Below are positions 8,855 to 18,209 of a stretch of DNA of 64,000 nt, one piece after another; the stretch's first letter is position 1, and each line of letters opens with the position of its first letter. Where the stretch lies: NCBI GenBank assembly GCA_963746255.1, contig CAVVAJ010000009.1, positions 868,001 to 932,000 of the forward strand, read 5' to 3'. Source of the DNA: DAOVXM01 sp963746255. Lineage in GTDB: Bacteria; Chloroflexota; Anaerolineae; Anaerolineales; UBA4823. The notes under the pieces were generated by a model. That model worked only from the letters and a program-made list of their open reading frames with translations, did not search any database and was not told the origin of the DNA. The position numbers and the translations under genes are program-made.

Positions 8855-10181
8855 ACATCTCCACCCCCCGGATTTCTTTTATCTGCATGCTTGGATCGCC
8901 AGTGATGATCCGGGTGCCGCGTTCAAATGCCATGTAATTCCAGATCCAATCCAGCATTACCACAAGCTTGGTCTGGAAGCCAACCAGGAACATGATGTGG
9001 ACCAATCCCCAGGCCAACCAACCCAGAAATCCGCCCAGCGTGGATCCTTTTATGGATGCGACTGCTTTTCCGCGACCGATGGTAGCCATCGAGCCCTTAT
9101 CAAAATATGTGAAGATGGGTCGCTCATAGTTCTCACCAGCCTTGATCTCGTACCGGATGATTTTTCCCGCGAACTCGCCCATTTGGATTGCCCCTTGGGC
9201 GACTGCTGGCACAGGTTGGCCGCTGTCCCCATCCATCACATGGGCTGCATCCCCCACCACGAATACTTCCGGGTGACCTGTTATCGAGAGATCTTGCCGT
9301 ACAATCACCCGCCCCAACTTATCAGCTGGTACTCCCAGCGATTGGGAGACCTGTGTGCCCTGTACACCAGCCGCCCAGAAAACGTTTTCAGCGGGGATTT
9401 GCTCCTCGCCAACCTTGATCCCGGTTTCGTTCACTTCGGTCACGAAGCTCTGCAGCTTGATCTCGACCCCCATTTTCTCAAGGTCTTGATAAGCACGCTC
9501 ACCCATCCCGGACGGCATTCCTTTTAACAGCCGGTCGCCGCCCTCCACCAGCAAGACCCGGGCTGTAGTTGTATCGATGAAGCGGAATTCTCTTGGCAGC
9601 GTATGAGTTGCAGTTTCGATGATCGCACCGGCCAATTCCACCCCTGTTGGTCCACCTCCTACTACGACAAACGTGAGTTTGCCCCGGCGCGCCGCCTCAT
9701 CACCTTCGTACTCTGCTTCTTCAAAAGCCATCAGGATACGGCGTTTGATTTCCAGGGCATCATCGAGCGATTTTAACCCTGGAGCGAACGGCTTGTACTC
9801 ATCATGACCAAAATAGGCTTGATCCAGACCGCAGGCGATGACCAGGTAATCGTAATGTTTTTCGCCTCGCCCAACCTGCACTGTTTTCCGCTCGAGATCA
9901 ATCCCGGTGATCCTTCCCATGGCTACGCTGACATTTTTTTGGTTGCGCAAAATCTTTCGGATAGGAGCGGAGATTTTATCTTCCGAGAGCACCCCAGTAG
10001 CCACTTGGTACAGAAGCGGTTGGAAGAGATGGTAGTTCTGCCGGTCCACCAATGTGATATTGGCGGGGCAATGTTTTAATTGTTTCACTGCGTTCAACCC
10101 CCCAAAACCACCACCGATGATGATGATCTCTGGTCGTTTCTTCGGTGCATCGATCATATTGTCTGTTCTATCGCAGTTCAT
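8841..10181 (-). CDS. ndh: Type II NADH dehydrogenase (NAD(P)/FAD-dependent oxidoreductase)
   Basis: A single-subunit, non-proton-pumping NADH:quinone oxidoreductase on the inner face of the membrane, passing electrons from NADH to menaquinone. Two dinucleotide-binding folds are visible: IIIIGGGFGGLNAVKQL near the N-terminus (FAD) and FVVVGGGPTGVELAG near residue 175 (NADH). VFVVGDAAHV is the second FAD-contact motif, and AVAQGAIQMG follows it. The C-terminus (GWLAWGLVHIMFLVGF) is the amphipathic membrane anchor seen in bacterial NDH-2. An ATG at 10211 lies inside a TATAAT box, so I chose the next ATG (10181), giving 446 residues. The four-helix protein downstream overlaps its stop. MenA at 34.6 kb supplies its likely quinone. 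Confidence 0.92.
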   Translation of the reverse strand: MNCDRTDNMIDAPKKRPEIIIIGGGFGGLNAVKQLKHCPANITLVDRQNYHLFQPLLYQVATGVLSEDKISAPIRKILRNQKNVSVAMGRITGIDLERKTVQVGRGEKHYDYLVIACGLDQAYFGHDEYKPFAPGLKSLDDALEIKRRILMAFEEAEYEGDEAARRGKLTFVVVGGGPTGVELAGAIIETATHTLPREFRFIDTTTARVLLVEGGDRLLKGMPSGMGERAYQDLEKMGVEIKLQSFVTEVNETGIKVGEEQIPAENVFWAAGVQGTQVSQSLGVPADKLGRVIVRQDLSITGHPEVFVVGDAAHVMDGDSGQPVPAVAQGAIQMGEFAGKIIRYEIKAGENYERPIFTYFDKGSMATIGRGKAVASIKGSTLGGFLGWLAWGLVHIMFLVGFQTKLVVMLDWIWNYMAFERGTRIITGDPSMQIKEIRGVEMYDPE

Positions 10182-10209
10182 CTGTAAAATTTGGTTGTTT
10201 AATGGGGAC

Positions 10210-10215
10210 ATTATA
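10210..10215 (-). promoter_or_regulatory. -10 box for ndh
   Basis: On the minus strand TATAAT overlaps the first possible ATG of ndh. This rules that codon out as the start if the box is used. The -35 region does not match the consensus. Confidence 0.35.
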
Positions 10216-10339
10216 CATTCGTTTCTCCAAGCAATCGTTTCCCAATAAATTTTGCTATAATCAATTTAGCTGTAGTTCAAACAAGACGTATTTGCACGGT
10301 ACAGGTCTCAACAATCACCTAGATACGTGGGGAGAATTC

Positions 10340-11653
10340 ATGACCGACCTGCTCAACCCGTATATTGCTGGCGCACCGGTCGTGGCAGCCGACATGTTCT
10401 TTGGCCGATCGGACATCTTCGAGTGGGTTGAACGCTCGCTGATGGGCAAATACGTTGATCACATCCTGGTGATCCACGGCCAGCGGCGGGTCGGCAAGAC
10501 CTCGCTGTTGAAGTATCTTGCCCACCCAAAAGTCGCACCCCAGCTCGGTCTAAACCCGCAGGCGTTTTGCCTGGTGTATATCGATTTTCAGGGTCTAACT
10601 GAGATAACCCCCGGAGCGTTTCTGGCAGCGCGTCCTGCGTATCACCGCCCGTGAGGCCTGCGACCAGGGGCTGCAGGCTGAGATCAACGCTTTGCTAGCA
10701 ATGGATAGCTACGACTTGTTCGATCTGGAAGACCTTTTCGAACAGATTTCGGCTTATAGTCGTACTGTGGTCCTGCTTCTGGACGAATTCGAGTATGTCA
10801 CCCAAAACCCAAATTTCCAATCCGATTTCTTCGGCGGTCTGCGGGCGCTGGCCATCCACCAGAATCTGGTCTTGGTGACCTCTACCCGCCGCGAGCTGGT
10901 CGACCTGTGCCACTCGGATGAGATCAAGGGCTCGCCATTTTTCAATATCTTCGCCAGCGTGATCCTGCGACCCTTTCTGCCGGTGAGGCCGAGGGCTTGG
11001 TCAAGACTACACCGCCGAAGCCGGCTTGTCCCTATCCAAAGCCAGATGAAAAACGCCATCCTCGCCCTGGGCGGATGTTACCCATTCTTCGTCCAGATGG
11101 CGGGCTACCATCTGGTCGAGTTCCTAAACCTTGGTATGATTGGTGAGATACTACTTGCAGCAGATTGCAAATGCCTTTGACGAGCAGGCTGCACCCCATT
11201 TCCAGTATCTCTGGTCGCACTGTACGGAGAGCGAGAAGATCAGCTTGCTGGCGGATTTGTCGCTCAACCGGCAGAAGCCTTCCAAACGTAACGCTCCCAC
11301 GTTGGAAAATCTCAAGCGGGTCCACGAACAAGCGTGGTTGGATCTGCCAACGCTGACCCGCCGCGGCCTGGTTTTGGAGGATAACGAGAGGGGCACTTAT
11401 CTGCTCTTCTCCCCCAGTCTGGCGAGTTGGATCACCCGTGAGATCGCGGCCGAACCTGGCCAGGAGGAATCCCCTGAATCTGCCTCTGCCTGGGTTGGTG
11501 CTCAGGATGCTGATTTCATCGCCCCGGTGCAAGGGTGTGCTGCCGGTATTCAAGAAGAAATACTGGCCGCTTGTCAGCACCGTCCTGCAGGAGCTGTCGT
11601 TTGAGCTGGCTGGTGCGGCCACATTCGAGCTGTTGGTCAAGCTGTTAGTCTAA
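10340..11653 (+). pseudogene. AAA/STAND-type ATPase, multiply frameshifted
   Basis: Pieces in three frames line up as one P-loop ATPase of about 435 residues. The first (10340 to about 10618) has MFFGRSDIFEWV and Walker A GQRRVGKTSLLK. The second (about 10620 to 10975) continues with FWQRVLRITARE and Walker B VVLLLDEFEYV. After a scrambled patch near 10975-11040, further pieces read LALGGCYPFFVQMAGYHL and LQQIANAFDEQAAP. The end (about 11540-11653) reads TVLQELSFELAGAATFELL. Such ATPases are common in Chloroflexota and their role is unclear. At least four frame changes, including back-and-forth shifts near 11000, indicate real decay or a badly polished sequence. A TATAAT at 10256-10261 may be its old promoter. 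Nothing else is seen from 11654 to 11794. Confidence 0.75.
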
Positions 11654-11794
11654 AAAGAACTTTCCTTCCCCCGTAGACGGCTATATTACAATTGGGCTAG
11701 CGTTATGCGATCTGTTTCCCCTGCCCTCCGCCGTCTATTGTCCTGGGACTAAAGCCCAATTGCCATGCTCATTGCCATCAGCTTTGTGGTGGGA

Positions 11795-12412
11795 TTAATG
11801 ATTGTTCCGGATTATTTCTAAGGCATACTTCAGGTCTTCGGCGACCATACGTCGCTTGCTTTTTTCGATGAAAAAGCTTGGACCCGCTTGCAGGTAGGAG
11901 GGGAATACTCGGATATCGTCGAAATAATATTCTTGGTGGCGGATTTTATAGGTCGATCCCGCTGGAATAACTCTCCCTTGCCCTTTCTTCCTGCTGATCG
12001 CATTTATCGCCTTGATCGCAACATCACCCATCAGCAGCAGTACTTTAAGGTTGGGAAATTGGGCGAGTTCTTTTTCTAAGATCAGCGCGCATTCGTTGAT
12101 TGTCCCAGCATTGATCCCGTAGCCCACCTTCCCGCACTTAACTGCAGTCGTCATATATATCCCCATTTGAAGCAGATCTTCAATAGTTTCCACATCCGCT
12201 CGTGCGTTCTGGAACGCGAGCACGGTAGTCTGTTCGAAAAGCGGCGCTCCGGCTGCATAATAGTAGTCTTTTTCTTCTGGCGGCGCGGCCTCGGAGATCA
12301 GCGTGGCTTTGATTTGGAGGGGGTCAATATCGATCGTTGGGATGATATATCGATCATGCTTGACATCGCTGCAGGGGAAGTTAGCGCATCCGATCTGCTG
12401 GTTGATAATCAT
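11795..12412 (-). CDS. Uracil-DNA glycosylase superfamily protein
   Basis: A 205-residue protein of the uracil-DNA glycosylase fold. ISEAAPPEEKDYYY corresponds to the family's first catalytic-water loop (G/S-E-A-P-P/G), followed by G-A-P-L-F. LKVLLLMGDVAIKAIN is the central strand and helix. RVFPSYLQAGPSFFIEKSK occupies the place of the H-P-S-P uracil-recognition loop. That loop lacks the canonical His, as in several uncharacterised subfamilies, so glycosylase activity is a family inference only. The length is normal for this subgroup. It is convergent with the decayed ATPase and lies downstream of the decayed yrdB on the same strand. Confidence 0.72.
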   Translation of the reverse strand: MIINQQIGCANFPCSDVKHDRYIIPTIDIDPLQIKATLISEAAPPEEKDYYYAAGAPLFEQTTVLAFQNARADVETIEDLLQMGIYMTTAVKCGKVGYGINAGTINECALILEKELAQFPNLKVLLLMGDVAIKAINAISRKKGQGRVIPAGSTYKIRHQEYYFDDIRVFPSYLQAGPSFFIEKSKRRMVAEDLKYALEIIRNNH

Positions 12413-12439
12413 TACTACCTCCGCGATATGATTTAGGCA

Positions 12440-12829
12440 TCAGACTACGTGGATGAGATCTACATAATAGCTGTTATTGCTTAATTTCCAGAGGATGCGT
12501 TTAGACCAATTATAGTGGACCAGAACGGCAATCCCGAATATCCAGGCCATGTTGGGCGTCCGACAGATGACAATGCCAGAGTTGCTCCCGCAAATTGGAT
12601 TAGGTCGATATGCAGGCGGAGCCAACTTGGGATTGGGTCTGGCGCATCGCTTGGATCATTGGGCACACGAAAAATTCCCCACGCTGCCGCCGCGAGCAGT
12701 GGTACGCCTATCCCAAGCAACAATTTCATCAACCATGAAGCACCACTGTTGAACCCCCAATAGATTATAGACCCAAGGCACACAACTCAAAGAGGTAACG
12801 AATCCCAGATTTACCCCATGGATGTACAT
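12440..12829 (-). pseudogene. YrdB family (DUF2568) small membrane protein, frameshifted
   Basis: Reading across three frames recovers a complete YrdB/DUF2568-like four-helix membrane protein of about 115-125 residues. It runs from MYIHGVNLG at 12829, through IRYLFELCALG, then IIYWGFNSGASWLMKLLLG and VPLLAAAAWGIFRVPNDP, to the tail MAWIFGIAVLVHYNWSKRIL. The intact fragment between the breaks is 12481..12783. The breaks lie near 12800, 12770 and 12560. The family is widespread in Gram-positive bacteria and Chloroflexota and has no known function. Three breaks in under 400 bases argue for decay or local sequence errors rather than a single event. Confidence 0.65.
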
Positions 12830-12865
12830 TGGGATGCTCTTAATTGGTGGATTGATATACGCTGG

Positions 12866-14008
12866 TTATCTCCAGATTGGCAGGTCCAGCACCCAAATAT
12901 TTTGGTCGCCCGCGGATACGAACGCAATCCGCGCTCCATTCGGTGAGACATGCCAATCACCATTGGCGATCCTAAATGGTGTCACGCTTGGATCGGTGAT
13001 CGCCGTGATCTCTCCGCTGGATGCTTCGATCTGCTGCAGCCGGTGAGTTGTCTCCTCCAAGTTCAATGGGATAACCAATAGCCTTTCACCGTCCCGCCAC
13101 TGGTAAGCGCCGAAGGTGTTTAATCGCCGCCGGTCACCGGTTTCAGTATTAACGATCCATAGGCCATTCTGGGATTCATCGCTGCTGATCGAGTGCATAT
13201 ATGCCAGCCATCTCCCATTCGGGGAGATCTCTAAGCCGCGGATACGTCCATCCGCGGGTATCTCGAGCAGCTTCTGCGGTTGGTCATCTTGGGAGGCGAC
13301 AATCCAAAATACTTGACCGCTCCCTTCAAGCGTCGATCTATCGGAAACCAGCAGCTTTCCATCAGGAAACCAGCCCGCGAAACCTCCCCCTGTGACAGAA
13401 AATAGTTTCCGAGCTTCGCTGCCATTGATACGGCTTACCCATACATCACGCTGCGCGCTGTCAAACGGTGGTCCAGCTTGTCCGGCGGTCCAGGCGAGCC
13501 ACTGTCCATCGGGTGAAAAACTAACGGCTCGTCCTTCACTTGGGATCGTCCATTGCTCCCCACTCTGGATGTGTTCTACCTTTGTTTGTCCATTTTGCAG
13601 GAAGGCCCGCAATCTCATATCATCCGAGTACAGTCCCACCCGGTCGGTGATGAACTCGGCTTCACTCCCTAGCATAGTAATGCCCCAAATCCCGCTTGGC
13701 AGTTCCAATGCTGGCCGGTCGATGTACAATACTCGCTCACTGTCAGGTGACCAGAAGGGCTGCACACAGCATCCCCCTCGAGTCAGTTGGGTTAGTACTG
13801 GGCTGGGAGTAGGGCTGGGAACCTGAGTAAGGGTTGTCGCCGGAGTTGAGGAGGCTTGGATGGTTGCTGAAGCGGTCGCGACCTGGCTCAGCGGGATGGA
13901 TGTCGCGCTGCCGCCAGCCAGCACCGTGTTCTCATTTAAAGTAGAACCTGTGCTACTGCAGCTTGTAAGCAGGGTGAACGCCGCGAGGATGAATATACCC
14001 ATCCGCAT
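12866..14008 (-). CDS. Secreted WD40-like (TolB-type) beta-propeller lipoprotein
   Basis: From ATG 14008 the product is 380 residues. A lipoprotein signal (MRMGIFILAAFTLLTSCSST, lipobox LLTSC) is followed by a Ser/Thr/Pro linker, then repeated PD40/TolB blades. Each blade is marked by S-P-[DN]-G/S-x-[RW]-[ILV]: SPDSERVLYI, SPDGQWLAWT, FPDGKLLVSD, SPNGRWLAYM and SPNGARIAFV. It should be a lipid-anchored propeller on the outer membrane face, probably for protein binding. The frame is open 45 codons further upstream, but those overlap the M23 gene. GGAGG about 9 nt before the ATG at 14008 fixes the start just past the M23 stop, so the two are translationally coupled. Confidence 0.82.
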   Translation of the reverse strand: MRMGIFILAAFTLLTSCSSTGSTLNENTVLAGGSATSIPLSQVATASATIQASSTPATTLTQVPSPTPSPVLTQLTRGGCCVQPFWSPDSERVLYIDRPALELPSGIWGITMLGSEAEFITDRVGLYSDDMRLRAFLQNGQTKVEHIQSGEQWTIPSEGRAVSFSPDGQWLAWTAGQAGPPFDSAQRDVWVSRINGSEARKLFSVTGGGFAGWFPDGKLLVSDRSTLEGSGQVFWIVASQDDQPQKLLEIPADGRIRGLEISPNGRWLAYMHSISSDESQNGLWIVNTETGDRRRLNTFGAYQWRDGERLLVIPLNLEETTHRLQQIEASSGEITAITDPSVTPFRIANGDWHVSPNGARIAFVSAGDQNIWVLDLPIWR

Positions 14009-14009
14009 T

Positions 14010-14720
14010 TCAGCGCCTCCAGTCTTGAGGCCACGGGTTGTCATAGTCGTTAAGCCGTGGACCCCAAAAGGCTGTCTCTGGCTGGTCGTACAAAGATTGC
14101 CAGAGGCGCGGCTCCAGCAAATCGCGGGCAAATTCCCTGCCAAATGGACCGACTAAGGCGAGGCTGTCCCAATCTGCTTCAATCAGCGGGATCGGGTTTA
14201 ACGCCCGGTTGTACACACCTGCATTGCGGATCTCCAGGTGCAGGTGTGGTCGTGAAGTGCAGGTACCATCCGGGTCACCAACTTTCGCGATCACCTGCCC
14301 AGCTTGCACAGTTTGGCCAACCGTTAACGCGGGCCTCTCAAACAAATGACCGTAGAATGATGCATACCCGTTGGCATGGTCAATCATCAGGTTGTGAGGC
14401 GCTGAGCCGTGCTCAAGTGCGTCTACTTTACTGACCACACCGTCACCGATCGCAACTATGGGGTAACCGCAGCGGGCCGATAGGTCGATACCAAAATGGA
14501 GCCCCTGTCCCGCGGAATACGCTCCGGCACGCTGTCGGTACGCGCCGCTGGTGTTGCCATAGGCTTGACCAAGCAGCCACGTATTAGGCCCCGGTGCTTC
14601 GGCAAAAGGTAGCCGGAACGGGGCGCTATATGCCTGCTGTGCCGAAACGTGTTGCACAACGAGGCTGGCTGCCAGATAGGCGCAGGTAAGTGATAAGATT
14701 AGGAAAATTGTTGTTTTCAT
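14010..14720 (-). CDS. M23 family metallopeptidase (secreted)
   Basis: A 236-residue exported protein with a signal peptide (about 1-27, ending VSAQQ) and one Peptidase_M23/LytM domain (about 85-185). The zinc and catalytic residues are visible: HFGIDLS (His and Asp ligands of the HxxxD motif), YASFYGHL (catalytic His) and RPHLHLEIR (the HxH ligand). G-x-x-V-x-A-G-Q-V-I is the usual biotinyl-like hairpin. The intact zinc site suggests an active cell-wall endopeptidase rather than a degenerate LytM regulator. The about 45-residue C-terminal extension has no recognised domain. The stop codon abuts the start of the propeller lipoprotein gene, so the pair is one operon. Confidence 0.9.
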   Translation of the reverse strand: MKTTIFLILSLTCAYLAASLVVQHVSAQQAYSAPFRLPFAEAPGPNTWLLGQAYGNTSGAYRQRAGAYSAGQGLHFGIDLSARCGYPIVAIGDGVVSKVDALEHGSAPHNLMIDHANGYASFYGHLFERPALTVGQTVQAGQVIAKVGDPDGTCTSRPHLHLEIRNAGVYNRALNPIPLIEADWDSLALVGPFGREFARDLLEPRLWQSLYDQPETAFWGPRLNDYDNPWPQDWRR

Positions 14721-15029
14721 GCAAAGTGATTAATTAGGATAAGTTTGGTAGAAATAATAGCACACCTTCTCAAAGAGTTATCTTAATGCCAGATAAATGC
14801 ATTCGTCACCACAGAGAATTTAGAAAATTATCTTCTACGGGATTTATGTGCGGGAAGTCTCGTGCAGGAGCACGCGTAAGAGCTATTTGTCAAGCATGAT
14901 CAGATTTATGGGTTCGTATAGTGGGTCATATGATCTCCGCTCAATGTTGAATAGCGTAAGTAGAGCCCAGTAGTATGAGTATCCTGACAGTTGCAGGCTG
15001 GTCAAATTGTTGGGATATTTGGTAAGGGA
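14721..15029. other. Intergenic region without recognised genes
   Basis: About 310 bases upstream of the M23 gene and downstream of the TPR membrane protein gene. It is AT-rich. A TATTAT element about 33-38 bp before the M23 start could be its -10. I see no RNA gene, repeat or terminator hairpin of note. Confidence 0.4.
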
Positions 15030-16473
15030 TTATTTGAAGGTATTTTGATGTTTCTTCCTAAACAGGAGCGCTGTAAAAGGAACAAGCAGCACTCCGCCGC
15101 AAATTGGGAGCAGTGGTCGGCTGGTAGTTTCTGAGGGGGTTTCCGTCGGGGGAATTGTCGGTTCTATCGCTGTCGGTGGAGGTAGGTCGGCTGATGATTT
15201 CCCTTTCAGGTGATGGCGAAGGCGTGTTGGGAGCCAAAGTTGGGGTTGCAGTAACAGTTGGTACAGTGGTCTCAGATGGGGTTGGGCTCAATTGTGATGT
15301 TGGTGTGGCAGTCAACCAAACGAAATCATAACGCTCGCCATCCATCGCCAATGCCTCGGGCAGCGCAGATTTCATTTCGCTGAGCAGTGCCAGGATAAAG
15401 GGATCATTCGGTTTTAATTCGTACGCGAGTGCGATTTCATGATAAGCACGCAGCAAGCCTGGTTTTTCTGCTAGGTTGTACTCATCCCAATAGTAATGGT
15501 CAAAAAGTAATTCTGCGTATCCAGCATGCCATAGGGCATCATCCGGTAACAATTCTAAAGCCTGTTCGTAAGCCGCTACACTCAACGAAAACAACTGCTG
15601 TCCGCCGTCATCATCGCGAGTCGACCTTCTGAGCCGGGAGATTTCCTTGTAAAGCTTTCCCAATCGCCCCCATGCTTCCCCGTCAAACGGGTCCTTTTGG
15701 ACATTATCCTGTTCTGCGAGAACATTTATCCATGCGCTGGGGAGAACGAGCGCAATCGATAGGTTATGTTTAGCCTCCGGTTCGATATCCTCGTAATGCC
15801 AGCGCACTTCACGCCCAGCTAGGACCGCCCCCGGAGTGGTTTGTCCCCAACCCGGACTTGAATCGATGAAGACGTTATACTCGTTGGCTTCATAAGGCAG
15901 CTGGACGGTCAGATCAGCGCTCCCGATAGTGCCCTGCCAGCCTGCGCCGGTTTCCAGCAAATAGGCAAATGATGTGTAGGGATATTCGCCCACACCAGTA
16001 AGCGTGTAGTTAACCTCGATGATTACTTCTTTCCCAGGGAGAAATTCGGCTTCAAATTCTGCCCAGGGTAGTGGGTAATCATATTCATCGAGCTCAGTCA
16101 CCCGGCGGGTACTTACCGCTTCATCGTTTACAGCGACAGCCAGATCATCGATCTCTGGGTACCTGGAGAAACCATCGTTTGTGCTGAGTGGAAATCTTAC
16201 TGCCATGTTCTCAATCTCTTCCCCAAGGTTCAGCATCTTAAATACCGCTGTCACGTGAGCAGTCCCTAAGATACCATTGATGGCATTTTCCTGTACATCA
16301 ATCAGCACGTTTTCAGCAACCATCCTAACTTGTGTGCTTTCCTCTCCAGGCTGCAAATTAGCCCCCGGCGGCATACCTGGAGGAGCGACGTCAGCGCGCC
16401 CGGCGTTAGTCAAGCTCAATAGTATCATCAGGGAAATCGTGAGCAGGATGGGGTGTCTATATTTGCGCATCAC
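15030..16473 (-). CDS. Secreted TPR protein with Pro/Thr-rich stalk and C-terminal membrane anchor (frameshift near 15205)
   Basis: A signal peptide (about 1-28) leads into a beta-rich N-terminal domain (about 35-255) with paired segments such as VTAVFKMLNLGEEIENMAV and GKEVIIEVNYTLTG, resembling DUF4424-like extracellular domains. Helical TPR-like repeats follow (about 260-375), then a stalk of TPTPS-type repeats. In the uninterrupted frame the protein ends at 15058 in an unconvincing tail. Shifting frame near 15205 continues the stalk (IPPTETPSETTSRP) into a hydrophobic helix, ICGGVLLVPFTALLFRKK, and a stop at 15030. That is the expected membrane anchor, so the frameshift is probably a sequence error or a recent mutation. 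Function unknown. Confidence 0.65.
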
Positions 16474-16491
16474 ACACTAGCCTCGCGTTGA

Positions 16492-18015
16492 TCAGGGGAT
16501 ATTCGCCAAACGGTTGAAAGGTCCCTGTAGCTGGTTATGAACGTGTTTGAAAATCTTAAACATCTCATCATACCTTTCACTCCATTCCAAACGCGGTAAA
16601 AATTCTTTCTCAACTCGCAGGCAGTGTTCGATACCTGATGCTGGATCACTGTACAAACCTGCGCCAACGCCCGCTAAGATGGCTGAACCGAGTATACCGC
16701 CTTCCGATGTTTCGAAGGTAGCGACTTTCTTTTTATAGATATCGGCTTTTATCTGTGACCACAGATCGCTGTATGCCCCACCCCCACTATGATAGATAAT
16801 ATCAACTTTATGACCTGCGCTTTCGACGATCTCGACCGTTCGCCTTAATTCAAGAGTTATCCCTTCCATGATAGCCCGGATCATGGTTCCCTTACTTACC
16901 CGCGGTGTCAGCCCGAAGAAAACCCCTCTGGCATATGGAGTCCCCAAGGTTCGCTCACCCATTAAGTATGGGAAGAACATCAATCCCTCCGCTCCCGGTT
17001 CGATCTCACCCGCCAAGTCATTCAAGAGATCGTAAACATCTCTCCCCAGTCGTTCTGCCTCGAGTTGTTCAGTCTGGCAGAGTGAATCTTTAAACCATTT
17101 TAATGCTAGACCCCCAGAGTCGATGATCCCAAAGGGAATCCAGCCGGGCAGCACGTGGTGCAGGTTCATTAAGCGGCTGTCGAAGACCGGTTCTTTAGTA
17201 AATATGGATAGAATGGATGAAGTCCCGGTCACATCCGACGCTCGCCCGGGACGGGTAATACCTGCCGCCAGCAGCATACAGAGCATATCTCCAGCCCCCA
17301 CCACCACTGGTGTCCCTGCCTTCAATCCAGTCAGCGAACTGGCTTCTCGGCTGACAGTACCGATCACATCATAGGCAGGTCTGATCTCGGGCAGCTTCTC
17401 TAGATCTATACTCACTTGTCCGGCTAGCTCTGGCGACCATTGCTTGCTGTGGGCATCCATTAAAAATGACCCGGAAGCTTCAGAGAAATCCGTCGCGATA
17501 CAGCCGGTTAATTTATAGTTGATATAGTCTTTTGGCAGGATGAACTTCCACGTATTGTCATAGATCTCTGGCTCGAAATCTTTGACCCACCGGATCTTGA
17601 AACCTAACCAATTAGCCACCGGTGGACTGCCGGCGATACGGTATGCATCCGCTGCCTCGGGGCGGGTTTTGTATTCCTCAACCATATTGGCACTGCGTTT
17701 ATCACACCAGAGCTGGACGCCGTGGCTCAACAGCTCACCCTGGGCATCTATTGGAATCGTGCCATGCATCTGCCCACTGACGCCGATGCCGATGACCCGC
17801 TCTGCCGCTGCATCGGTAGATTCCAAAACATCGCAAATGTTCTCGATGGTACTCCCCCACCAATCTTGCGGGTCTTGTTCAGCCCAACCTGGGCGTGGTG
17901 TATGCAAATCTTGAGGTGTGCTGGCGCTGGCCACAACTTTTCCTTCGAGGTCGATCAAGGCAGCGCGCGTACTTTGTGTTCCGATATCAATACCCATTAA
18001 AAGGTCTTTCGCCAT
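16492..18015 (-). CDS. xylB: Xylulokinase (FGGY family carbohydrate kinase)
   Basis: A 507-residue kinase that phosphorylates D-xylulose with ATP to xylulose-5-phosphate, feeding the pentose phosphate pathway. LMGIDIGTQSTRAALIDLEG is the N-terminal phosphate-1 loop. GVSGQMHGTIPID carries the M-H substrate segment of xylulokinases. LPKDYINYKLTG with the downstream TDFSEASGSFLMD is the FGGY signature region with its catalytic Asp. A C-terminal GGGAYSDLWSQIKADI is the adenosine-binding motif. The length is typical. GGAG lies about 9 nt before the ATG. No xylose isomerase is adjacent, so the specificity (xylulose rather than a related ketose) rests on the family pattern alone. Confidence 0.85.
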   Translation of the reverse strand: MAKDLLMGIDIGTQSTRAALIDLEGKVVASASTPQDLHTPRPGWAEQDPQDWWGSTIENICDVLESTDAAAERVIGIGVSGQMHGTIPIDAQGELLSHGVQLWCDKRSANMVEEYKTRPEAADAYRIAGSPPVANWLGFKIRWVKDFEPEIYDNTWKFILPKDYINYKLTGCIATDFSEASGSFLMDAHSKQWSPELAGQVSIDLEKLPEIRPAYDVIGTVSREASSLTGLKAGTPVVVGAGDMLCMLLAAGITRPGRASDVTGTSSILSIFTKEPVFDSRLMNLHHVLPGWIPFGIIDSGGLALKWFKDSLCQTEQLEAERLGRDVYDLLNDLAGEIEPGAEGLMFFPYLMGERTLGTPYARGVFFGLTPRVSKGTMIRAIMEGITLELRRTVEIVESAGHKVDIIYHSGGGAYSDLWSQIKADIYKKKVATFETSEGGILGSAILAGVGAGLYSDPASGIEHCLRVEKEFLPRLEWSERYDEMFKIFKHVHNQLQGPFNRLANIP

Positions 18016-18209
18016 GTACTGGTCTCCAATTTCCTATACCGAACCGAGTGGGCTCTGTTAGCTGCTTGCACTAATTATTAGCTAAAATGTAATCTTGTAA
18101 TAACAACGTAACAACTTGGCTGAATTTTATACGGACACGATACCATTGTCAATTTTTTCGCTTGTAGGGTTTACGCCAAGGATCCTACATTTTGTACATG
18201 GCTGCTCTC

